Program-made: the position numbers and the translations under genes | Source of the DNA: Candidatus Fredericiella danica | GTDB lineage: Bacteria > Chloroflexota > Anaerolineae > Caldilineales > Caldilineaceae | NCBI GenBank assembly: GCA_016713335.1 | Contig: JADJPH010000012.1 | Span: 62,001 to 126,000 of the forward strand | Reading direction: 5' to 3' | Length of the DNA stretch: 64,000 bases | Notes under the pieces: model-generated | Told to the model about the DNA's origin: nothing | Database searches by the model: none | Seen by the model: the letters and a program-made list of their open reading frames with translations, nothing else | Shown: positions 57,346 through 64,000 of the stretch, piece by piece | Layout: the number at the start of each line of letters is the position of its first letter | How positions within the stretch are numbered: the stretch's first letter is position 1

Positions 57346-57386
57346 ATCCGTTGCGTTGGAGGGCTGGCGAGATCAGCGCGGTGCAT

Positions 57387-57917
57387 TCAGTCCTCAATCT
57401 TCCCCGTTGTTGCGGCCTGCTGCGCGGTGCGCGCACAGGCTGTAACCACTTGATCCAGGTGGCTGAAGCGGGCATCCTGCGTCAGCCCCTGCCTAAAGCG
57501 ATGGTAGATCTGCTGGGCGATGACTGCGATCTTGAACAAGCCAAAGACATAGTAGTAGACAATACCGCTGACATCGCGGCCACTGCGTGCGGCATAGCGC
57601 GCGGCAACATCGCCCCGCCGCAAGGCGCCGGGGAAGCTGGACAACCCCACCGCGCCGGGGCGGCCTTGCCCGCGCCAGCGCGTCAGATCCGATACCGCGC
57701 CCCGGATATTGGCGCCAAACGGCGGTCTGCGGAGCACGAACTCCCGCTCGCCAACCGCCACCAGATAGGTCAGGTTCGAATACCCGCTGGGGAACTGCTT
57801 AACGCTAATCGCCCCCGCCAACCCCGGCGCCTGCTCGCGCAAATGAGCGCCCAACCGCTCAGCATCAATCGCCTCGCCCGTCCTGACTGCCGCTGCCTCG
57901 TCCAGTGATAAACTCAT
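57387..57917 (-). CDS. APH-type phosphotransferase, internally deleted
   Basis: The N-terminus (SVKQFPSGYSNLTYLVAVGE, FVLRRPPFGANI) and C-terminus (RYAARSGRDVSGIVYYYVFG, IAVIAQQIYHRFRQGLTQD) both belong to the aminoglycoside phosphotransferase-like family found next to acyl-CoA dehydrogenases. Only 176 residues are encoded, where relatives have about 350. The middle, with the catalytic HGD loop and the DFG-like aspartate, is missing, and the join reads on without a stop. It is therefore either a dead remnant or an assembly deletion. It lies 24 bases after the dehydrogenase gene in the same direction, the usual pairing for a branched or hydroxylated acyl-CoA pathway. Confidence 0.75.
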   Translation of the reverse strand: MSLSLDEAAAVRTGEAIDAERLGAHLREQAPGLAGAISVKQFPSGYSNLTYLVAVGEREFVLRRPPFGANIRGAVSDLTRWRGQGRPGAVGLSSFPGALRRGDVAARYAARSGRDVSGIVYYYVFGLFKIAVIAQQIYHRFRQGLTQDARFSHLDQVVTACARTAQQAATTGKIED

Positions 57918-57941
57918 ATGCCTACGTTCCTAAAGGACGCC

Positions 57942-59092
57942 CTAACTCACCCCATACTCCCGCAATGCATACCGCGCGACCACGTCTTTGTGCACCTCAT
58001 CCGCACCATCATAGATCCTTGCCGCGCGTTCGTGGCGGTACCAGAACGACAACAACGTGTAGTCGGTCACGCCCAGCCCACCATGCACCTGGATCGCCCG
58101 GTCGATCACCCGCTGCAACACGCCCGCGACGTAAAACTTGATGATCGAAATATCCTGCGGCCGCCGTCGTCTTTCGCCGCATCGAGCACCAGCAACCGCG
58201 CGGCGTTGATCTCGGCCCGGCTATCGGCGATCGCATGCTGCACCACCTGCTGGTTCGCCAGCACTCGCCCGGGCGCCAAGACACGTGTCGCCGCATAGCG
58301 GCAGGTCAGGTCAAAGCAGCGCTCGCAGATGCCGATCCACCGCATGCAATGGTGGATACGCCCCGGCCCCAACCGTTCCTGCGCCAACGCAAAGCCGTCG
58401 CCCTCGCCGCCAATCCGGTTGCTCTGCGGCACCCGGCACCCCTCCAACATCACCTCGCCATGGGTCAGCCAATCAGAGCCGGTCTCCCCCATCATAGGGA
58501 TATTGCGGACAAGGCGAAATCCCGGCGTCGGCGTCGGTACGATGATCTGGCTTGCCCGCCGGTGCAGTTTGGGTTCCTCCGGATTGGTCACCGCCATCAC
58601 AATCGCAAAGGCGGCGCCCTCCGCCGCGGTCGTGAACCATTTGTGCCCGTCGATGACGTAGTCGTTGCCTTCTTTTCTGGCCGTTGTGCTCAGCCAGACC
58701 GGATTCGAGCCGGCATGCTCCGGCTCTGTCATGGCAAAACAACTCCGGATCTCGCCTGCCGCCAGCAGACGCAGCCAATGCGCCTGCTGCTCGGCACTGC
58801 CATGCGACAGCAACACCTCCATGTTGCCGATATCCGGCGCCGCGGTGTTGAAGGCGAAGTGGCCCAGCGGGCTGTAGCCAAGGGCTTCGCTCACGCGCGC
58901 AAAATCGCGCAAATGCAGTCCCATCCCGCCATATTCCGCCGGCATGGCCGGCCCACACCTTTCTTCCGCCGGCGACCTGCTGCACGCCGGCAACACAGCG
59001 GCAAAGCCCTGCTCCAGCAGCACAGGCTCCAGTGGGTACAAATCCTCGCGCACGATTGTGCGAATCTCCTCCAACAGACGGTCGGTGTTCAT
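57942..59092 (-). CDS. acyl-CoA dehydrogenase (several frameshifts)
   Basis: FAD enzyme of about 384 residues. It shows PAEYGGMGLHLRDFARVSEAL, CFAMTEPEHAGSNP (FAD/substrate region), YVIDGHKWFTTAAEGA, IPMMGETGSDWLTHGEV and RWIGICERCFDLTCRYAATR. The frame breaks near 58155; in the next frame it continues DISIIKFYVAGVLQRVIDRA, QVHGGLGVTDYT and RIYDGADEVHKDVVARYAL to the stop at 57942. A further compensating pair is likely at 58950-59000, before AEYGGMG. The start at 59092 has GGAGC just upstream. It oxidises an acyl-CoA; substrate length not predictable. Partner of the adjacent APH-type kinase. Confidence 0.87.
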
Positions 59093-59468
59093 GGGCAGCT
59101 CCAGCATTTCATTGACGCATGGGTTGGAACTCGAGTGCGGCGGCTCGTATTATAATGCCCTTGAATCAATACCGCCCGGGAGATACGATTTCACAGGTGG
59201 ATCGTATATGCATCAAGTGAAGGAAAAGATCAACGCGGAGACGCGGAGATGGCGCGGAGATCGCAGAGGAAGAAGCGAGGAGGAAGGGAAAAGGAGACCG
59301 TACCTACGGGTGATGGAATCCACCGCCCAAAAGCCTAAACGTACCCTGACCTACATTGACAATTGACTATCGACAATTGACAATTGCATTTGTATTTCCG
59401 GGCATATCACTCACGCGCCACCAACGGAAGTCAACGAACGACGAGATACGCAACACGGATCACGCCCC
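59093..59468. other. divergent intergenic region with repeat fragment
   Basis: Between the minus-strand dehydrogenase and the plus-strand DUF2721 gene. It holds a palindromic ATTATAAT (59149-59156) that can serve as -10 box on either strand, though neither strand has a good -35, the repeat fragment at 59213-59262, and a short iteration of GACAATTGAC-like units at 59358-59392. No gene is seen. Confidence 0.5.
59213..59262 (+). repeat. dispersed repeat copy 2 (half copy)
   Basis: GCATCAAG, AAGGA and GATCAACGCGGAGACGCGGAG occur in the same order as in the left arm of the palindrome at 43717-43891, with the middle part shortened and no right arm. It continues into a purine-rich run of GCGGAGA units. 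Confidence 0.65.
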
Positions 59469-59864
59469 ATGGAACTCACACTCACTACACCCGCCCTGCT
59501 CTTTCCCGCCATCTCACTGCTGCTCCTGGCCTACACCAATCGCTTTCTCACCCTCGCCTCCCTCATCCGCAGCCTGCATGATCGCTGGGCGTCGAGCCAT
59601 GAAGAACATGTCCGTGGGCAGATCAGCAATCTGCGCTACCGCATCCGCCTGATCCGCAACATGCAGATCTACGGCGTCTCCAGCTTCTTTCTATGTGTCC
59701 TCTGCATGTTTATGCTCTACGCCGGCCAACAAACGCTTGGCGCATTTACCTTTGGCGCCGCGCTGATCGTCCTCCTGGTCTCCCTGGCGCTTTCACTGCG
59801 CGAAGTGCAAATCTCAGTCGATGCGTTGACCCTCGAACTACGCGACCTGGAAGAACGCAATTGA
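59469..59864 (+). CDS. DUF2721 family membrane protein
   Basis: Intact 131-residue protein. The family N-terminus LTTPALLFPAISLLLLAYTNRF forms a first helix; a basic, helical middle (NLRYRIRLIRNMQIYG) leads to two more helices (FFLCVLCMFMLYAGQQ and FGAALIVLLVSLALSL) and a polar end VDALTLELRDLEERN. Function of DUF2721 is unknown. It ends in an overlap with the start of the sensor kinase and is probably co-transcribed with the two-component genes. Confidence 0.85.
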   Translation: MELTLTTPALLFPAISLLLLAYTNRFLTLASLIRSLHDRWASSHEEHVRGQISNLRYRIRLIRNMQIYGVSSFFLCVLCMFMLYAGQQTLGAFTFGAALIVLLVSLALSLREVQISVDALTLELRDLEERN

Positions 59865-61982
59865 CCCCACCCACTGCCGCCGGCGCCCCTCCATCTCACG
59901 CCAATTGATCGTGACCATCGTCACGCTGGTCACGATCACGACGCTCACCGCGGGCGTGCCGGCCTATCTGATCGTACGCAGCCAATTGAATGCGCAGGCA
60001 TGGGCGCAGGTTCACGCCGCGCGCGAGGCCACGCGCGCCCTCTATCGCGCTGAGAGCGAAGCGCTGCACGATTTGGCGACGCTGCTCGCCGAGCGCCCCA
60101 CGCTGCTCCGGCTCTTGACCGAAGGGGCCACGGACGAGTTACCGGGTTATCTCGATGACTTCCGAAAACAGAGTAAACTGGACTTCACGTTCATCTGCGA
60201 CGATGGCCACTTAGCAAGCGACGTTGCCGTTGCACAAGCTTGCCCACCCCTGTCTTCACCCGCGGCATTGCTGTGGATGGGTCGCCCGGCATTGATGGCG
60301 ACGGCCCAGGTCGGGGATGGCCAAAACGAGCCCATTGGCCGCATTGCCGCCGGCATCTGGCTGGATGAAGATTTCGTCAGCGACCTGGCCGGCCAGACCG
60401 TAGCCGGCCAGACCCTGCTTGACAGTGTGGGAAATGAACTGGCGACCAGTATTTCACCGGCCCCGGAACGCAATGCCCCCGTACGCGACTTGACTGCCCT
60501 GGATAGCGCCGGGCAAATGGTCGGGGAGTTTCTCACAGGGAAAGGTGAACCGCATCTGGCGACCTACTTCGCGTTGCCGTCGCCGCCCGATGCCACACCG
60601 CTCGTCGCCGAGATCGCGCTGTCTATCCGCAGCGTACAGACCACGGAACAACGTGCCCTCGCAATCCTGATCGCCAGCACCTTTGCGGTGGCGATCCTGG
60701 GCGCCGTGGTGGGCGCATGGCTCGTGCACCGGCTGACAACCCCGCTCGCAGAACTGACGGCGGCGGCGGAACGCATCAGTCACGGCGACTTCCTGACGCA
60801 GGTGCCCGTCCATGCCACCTCCGCCGAGGCCGCCACCTTGTCGACCGCGCTTGCCAAAAGCAAAGCCGCCATGCTCGGCGCATTGGATGAAAGCGCCCGC
60901 GCGCGCGATTGGCTCTTTAACTTGATCCAGTCGATTGATGAAGGTGTGTTGACCTACGCCCCATCAGGCGTGGTCACGTTTATGAGCCGAAGTGCGGAAA
61001 TGATCTCCGGATGGCCGGCCCCCACCGCGGTCGGACGGCTGCTGGATGACGTACTGCCCATCACGGAACCTCCCGGCGCCACCTGGCATGAACTTGCCCC
61101 TGCCCCCGGCAACCGGCGCCAGGTGGAAACCACTGACCGCAATGGCCGTCCACTCGTCCTCGACGTCTCCGGAGCACAAATGTCGCCCCTGGCGCGGAGG
61201 AAGTGCAAACGGCACTGGTGATCCGCGACGTGACGGACGAATCGGCGCAACGCCGATTGCGCTCCTATTTTCTGGATAGCATCACCCATGAGTTTCGCAC
61301 ACCGCTCAGCACGTTGAGCGCATCGCTTGAACTGCTACTCGATACGGAAGTTGGCCTTTCTGCAGGCGAGATGCGCGAGTTGCTGAAACCGACCCACTTG
61401 AGTCTGTTGACGTTGCAGCAATTGGTCGATAATGTATTGATGAGCAGCCGGATCGAGGCGGGGCGCTTTTCCGTGCATCTGCGCCCAACTGATTTGGGCG
61501 CCGTCATCACCAGTGCGATCCAACTTGTCAAGCCGATGTTCGAACGCCGCCAGCAGACATTCACAATTGCGGAGTCTGCGTTCCCATTGACGGTCCAGGC
61601 GGATCCTGGACATCTCACCCAGGCGCTGGTGAATTTGTTGACAAATGCATCCAAGTATAGCCCGCTTGGGGCGCCGATTGACGTCACGGTGTTGACGCAT
61701 TCCGTTTGGATCCGCCTGGCAGTGGCTGACCGCGGCCCTGGCATCCCACCATCCGATCGGGCGCGGCTCTTTGAGCGGTTTGTGCGCCTTGCCGGCGATG
61801 ATGAACAGTATGGCATCGGTCTGGGGCTTGCGATTGTAAAGAGCGTCGTCGAGGCGCATCATGGTCGGCTCGGGGTGGATGAGCGTCCAGGCGGCGGCAC
61901 CATCTTTTGGTTCGAATTGCCGCTGGGCGAAGCCGCCGCCGAACAAGCGGCCACCGGTCCGATAGGAATTGGATCGCCATGA
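59861..61982 (+). CDS. PhoR-like membrane histidine kinase (two frameshifts)
   Basis: Sensor kinase of about 707 residues: a first membrane helix (VTLVTITTLTAGVPAYLIV), a 220-residue extracytoplasmic sensor, a second helix (LIASTFAVAILGAVVGAWLV), HAMP (TTPLAELTAAAERISHGDF), PAS (LIQSIDEGVLTYAPSGVVTF), the phospho-accepting His in SITHEFRTPLSTLSA and an ATPase with NLLTNASKYSP, DRGPGIPP and YGIGLGLAIVK. The best start is TTG at 59861, overlapping the previous stop, with GGAAG upstream; one C is missing near 59888. A second C-run slip at about 61187 is also repaired by one base. Its stop overlaps the response-regulator start. A phosphate role is inferred from the downstream pstS and Pho-like boxes. 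Confidence 0.85.
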
Positions 61983-62662
61983 AAATTCTTGTGGTTGAAG
62001 ACGATCTCGCCCTCTCCGACGTGATCGCGTTCACGCTGCGCCGCAATGGGTTCGAGACCATCACGTCGCATGACGGGCAGGCAGCCCTACGCACCTGGGA
62101 GGCTGAGCAGCCGGATATGGTGTTGCTCGATCTGAATCTACCAAAACTGGACGGCATGAGCGTCTGCCGCCAGATCCGCGCCCAGGCAACCACCCCAATC
62201 ATCATGCTCAGTGTCCGCAACAGCGACGAAGCGATTGTCCAGGGGTTGGAGATCGGCGCCGATGACTACATTGTGAAACCCTTTTCACCCAGCCAGTTGG
62301 TGGCGCGCATCCGTGCCGTGCTGCGCCGCACCGGCGCGGGCGCCACCCCTGAGTCAGTTGGCTCCGACAGGTTGGCGCTTGACCGTAGCCGGAGCGAAGT
62401 GAACGCGCCGGGATTTCCGCCTGTGCGGCTCGCCCCCCTGGAATTGCGGCTGCTCGAAACGCTCATCGTGAATGCCGGCGCCGTCGTCCCGGCTGACCGG
62501 CTGATCGCCGCCATCTGGGGCGTGGACGGCGGCGATCGGACGATGCTCAAGCAACTTGTCTATCGACTGCGCAGCAGACTCGACACCGAATTGCCCGGCG
62601 TTGCGACGATTGAGACCGTACCCGGCATTGGCTACGCCCTCCTCACCGACAGCGACGCCTAA
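61979..62662 (+). CDS. PhoB/OmpR-family response regulator
   Basis: Intact 227 residues: receiver with acidic pair VEDDL, Asp51 in MVLLDLNLP and Lys100 in DDYIVKPFSP, then a winged-helix DNA-binding domain (LAPLELRLLETLIVNAG, TMLKQLVYRLRSRLD, TVPGIGYALL). ATG at 61979 overlaps the kinase stop (ATGA). Repeats 36 bases past its stop are likely binding sites for it. A PhoB role is inferred from the neighbours, not from diagnostic residues. Confidence 0.92.
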   Translation: MKILVVEDDLALSDVIAFTLRRNGFETITSHDGQAALRTWEAEQPDMVLLDLNLPKLDGMSVCRQIRAQATTPIIMLSVRNSDEAIVQGLEIGADDYIVKPFSPSQLVARIRAVLRRTGAGATPESVGSDRLALDRSRSEVNAPGFPPVRLAPLELRLLETLIVNAGAVVPADRLIAAIWGVDGGDRTMLKQLVYRLRSRLDTELPGVATIETVPGIGYALLTDSDA

Positions 62663-62697
62663 CCCTCCACGGCGTCACGCTGCCCAACAAAGCGATT

Positions 62698-62757
62698 GTT
62701 ACCAACTTGTTACCACTGCGTAACGCAGCTTGTGACCTGCCCTTGCTATCCTATAAC
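62698..62757 (+). promoter_or_regulatory. Pho-box-like direct repeats and -10 box
   Basis: Four GT-A-C hexamers, GTTACC (62698), GTTACC (62709), GTAACG (62720) and GTGACC (62732), are spaced 11, 11 and 12 bases apart. The -10 box TATAAC (62752-62757) follows 14 bases after the last repeat, and no -35 box is present. This is the layout of promoters activated by PhoB/PhoP-type regulators bound in tandem. The start codon at 62774 is only about ten bases beyond the predicted transcript start. Confidence 0.65.
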
Positions 62758-62773
62758 AAGAGGTGGTGACATC

Positions 62774-63709
62774 ATGCTTGCGTTTCCCAGGCTCGAAATC
62801 AACCCAGCAGACCTTGACCCGGAGTTGTTGCGACGTTTACCGTTCGGGATGGCGCTCTACTACCGGGCGCTGCCACTGGCCCAGGAGGACGGCTCTGTCA
62901 CGGTCGTCATGGAACATCCCAACAATCAGGTTGCGGTCGATGTCATGGAACGCATCCTGAACAGCCGGGTGGTGCCGGTGACCGGCGACGCCGGCGCGAT
63001 CTCCGCGGCGTTACAAAACAGCCACCCGGATGCCTACGCCATCACGGCCGAGGTCCTGGCCTGGAGCAGCAATCCGGCCCACAGTGCGAACGTGGCCGCG
63101 GCCGCGACGCAACTGGCGAGCCGTTTGCACGCCACAGTATCAACGTTGACCGATCCCGCGATGTCCGCCGCCGAAGTGGCCGTCACCGGAAGCCGGGGCA
63201 GGCACTGCGCCACGGTCGTCGATTGGCCGCAAAATGATGCAACGCAACCGCTGCTGGCACTTGCCACGACGCCGCTCTGGTTGGTGCGGGGCGCGGTGAA
63301 TGGGCCACTCCGCCGGCTGTTGGTGGTGTTGCGTGGCTTTGCCTCCGACCACGCGGAAGTGGAATGGGCCGGCCGTCTGGTCGAACTGGGCGGCGACGTC
63401 ACCGTCATGCCGCTGGCGGGGCCGCAGGCAAACGCAGCAAAACAGTGGCCACCCGTGAACGGGCAACGGCGCGAACAGATTCAAAGATGCCTCGACACCC
63501 TGCATGAAGCACGAGTGCAGGCCCAACTCAAATATCGCTTTGGCGATCCGATCGATCAAATCGTGCGAGAACTTGGCGACAGCCGCTATGACCTACTCAT
63601 CATGGCGGCGGAAGGTGACGGCGCCTTTGTCGGCAGCGCCTTACATGCCATCGAATCCGCAAAAGTACACGCCGCCAGACCGATCCTGGTGCTGCGACCG
63701 GCCAAGTAA
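62774..63709 (+). CDS. MshEN-like domain fused to universal stress (USP) domains
   Basis: Intact 311 residues. Residues 8-75 (LDPELLRRLPFGMALYYRAL, then MEHPNNQVAVDVMERIL) match the N-terminal MshEN/T2SSE_N fold, a known cyclic-di-GMP-binding module of pilus ATPases. Two USP-like halves follow; the second ends YDLLIMAAEGDGAFVGSALH and ARPILVLRP. The start at 62774 has AGAGGTGG upstream. It lies between the Pho-like promoter and pstS. The expected cyclic-di-GMP residues were not checked in detail. A link between second messenger and phosphate uptake is possible. Confidence 0.78.
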   Translation: MLAFPRLEINPADLDPELLRRLPFGMALYYRALPLAQEDGSVTVVMEHPNNQVAVDVMERILNSRVVPVTGDAGAISAALQNSHPDAYAITAEVLAWSSNPAHSANVAAAATQLASRLHATVSTLTDPAMSAAEVAVTGSRGRHCATVVDWPQNDATQPLLALATTPLWLVRGAVNGPLRRLLVVLRGFASDHAEVEWAGRLVELGGDVTVMPLAGPQANAAKQWPPVNGQRREQIQRCLDTLHEARVQAQLKYRFGDPIDQIVRELGDSRYDLLIMAAEGDGAFVGSALHAIESAKVHAARPILVLRPAK

Positions 63710-63747
63710 CCCGGCCATCTCTCATCCAACCCGACAAGGAGCAAGAC

Positions 63748-64000
63748 ATGCGACAGCGTAGTGCTATTCAACTCATCCTCAGCCTCGTAATCCTGATTGG
63801 GTTGCTCGCAGGTTGTTCGGGTGATGCGTCTTCGACCGGCAATGGCTCAAATGCAAATGGTGGTGCAGCCGCTGCACCAGAAAAGACGATCGCCGTTTCA
63901 GGGGCGTTTGCGCTGTTCCCCTTGATGAGTGTGTGGGCAGAGGAATACCAGAAACTTCATCCCAACATTCAGTTTGATATCCAGGCCGGCGGCGCAGGCA
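63748..64000 (+). CDS. pstS: PstS-like phosphate-binding lipoprotein, partial
   Basis: Only the first 84 residues are in the window; the gene runs off the right end. A lipoprotein signal peptide (LILSLVILIGLLAGC, lipobox LAGC) is followed by a Ser/Gly/Asn-rich tether and the start of the binding domain, IAVSGAFALFPLMSVWAEEY and IQFDIQAGGAG, typical of PstS-family proteins. AAGGAG lies six bases before 63748. Its place behind Pho-like boxes and a two-component system supports phosphate as the ligand. Confidence 0.82.
   Translation, partial: MRQRSAIQLILSLVILIGLLAGCSGDASSTGNGSNANGGAAAAPEKTIAVSGAFALFPLMSVWAEEYQKLHPNIQFDIQAGGAG

Noticed and set aside
57760..57790. GGTTCGAATACCCGC resembles the T arm of a tRNA
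   Set aside because: It lies inside the conserved APH-type coding sequence on the minus strand, and no acceptor, D or anticodon arms can be placed around it.

Overview
The window is about 64 kb of high-GC bacterial DNA that reads best as a Chloroflexota (Anaerolineae/Caldilineae-type) genome. This is inferred from the style of the proteins: paired heterodimeric ABC exporters, a 928-residue pyruvate phosphate dikinase, a CSLREA beta-helix protein, an MshEN/universal-stress fusion, and surface proteins with repeated YYWRV motifs. No rRNA, tRNA, CRISPR array, insertion sequence or phage was seen.

Layout. (1) 48-8965: ethanolamine-utilisation microcompartment operon eutA-eutB-eutC-eutL-eutE-BMC-H-eutQ-eutJ-BMC-T plus a 98-residue protein. 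Ethanolamine ammonia-lyase (EutBC, reactivated by EutA) would make acetaldehyde inside a protein shell and EutE would convert it to acetyl-CoA. EutE and EutC carry encapsulation-type helices, and the 98-residue protein has a similar one. (2) 8992-12452: potassium-uptake cluster of two TrkA/RCK proteins and a KimA-type permease, with a terminator in its leader. (3) 12531-18711 (minus): glutamate synthase gltB-gltD. (4) 19008-21046 (minus): EamA exporter and DUF4432 epimerase-like gene. (5) 21309-27957: ppdK and a MASE1 hybrid histidine kinase. (6) 28090-34689: beta-galactosidase with an operator-like site, lipid kinase, MgtC-like protein and UbiB-like kinase. (7) 34888-43593: a secreted subtilase, a HAD phosphatase, FtsK, a polytopic membrane subtilase and a convergent beta-helix surface protein. 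(8) 43717-46420: a large palindromic repeat, a URO-D-like protein, and a small module with a C39-like cysteine peptidase. (9) 46431-50304 (minus): heterodimeric ABC exporter behind a promoter, a 30-codon leader ORF and two terminator-like hairpins. (10) 50478-57274: membrane protein, REC-histidine kinase, zinc-ribbon protein and a giant surface protein. (11) 57387-59092 (minus): acyl-CoA dehydrogenase and an APH-type kinase. (12) 59469-64000: DUF2721 protein, PhoR/PhoB-like pair, Pho-box-like promoter, MshEN-USP protein and the start of pstS.

More than 40 frameshifts interrupt about half of the large genes. In nearly all cases the family sequence resumes at once in another frame, which points to consensus indels rather than gene decay. 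At about ten sites the frame is restored by adding back one CG/GC dinucleotide in a CG-rich tract; most others are one-base homopolymer errors. Two genes (ABC exporter at 48313-49918, APH kinase at 57387-57917) also appear to have lost larger in-frame pieces. Coordinates below give the full reconstructed gene extents.
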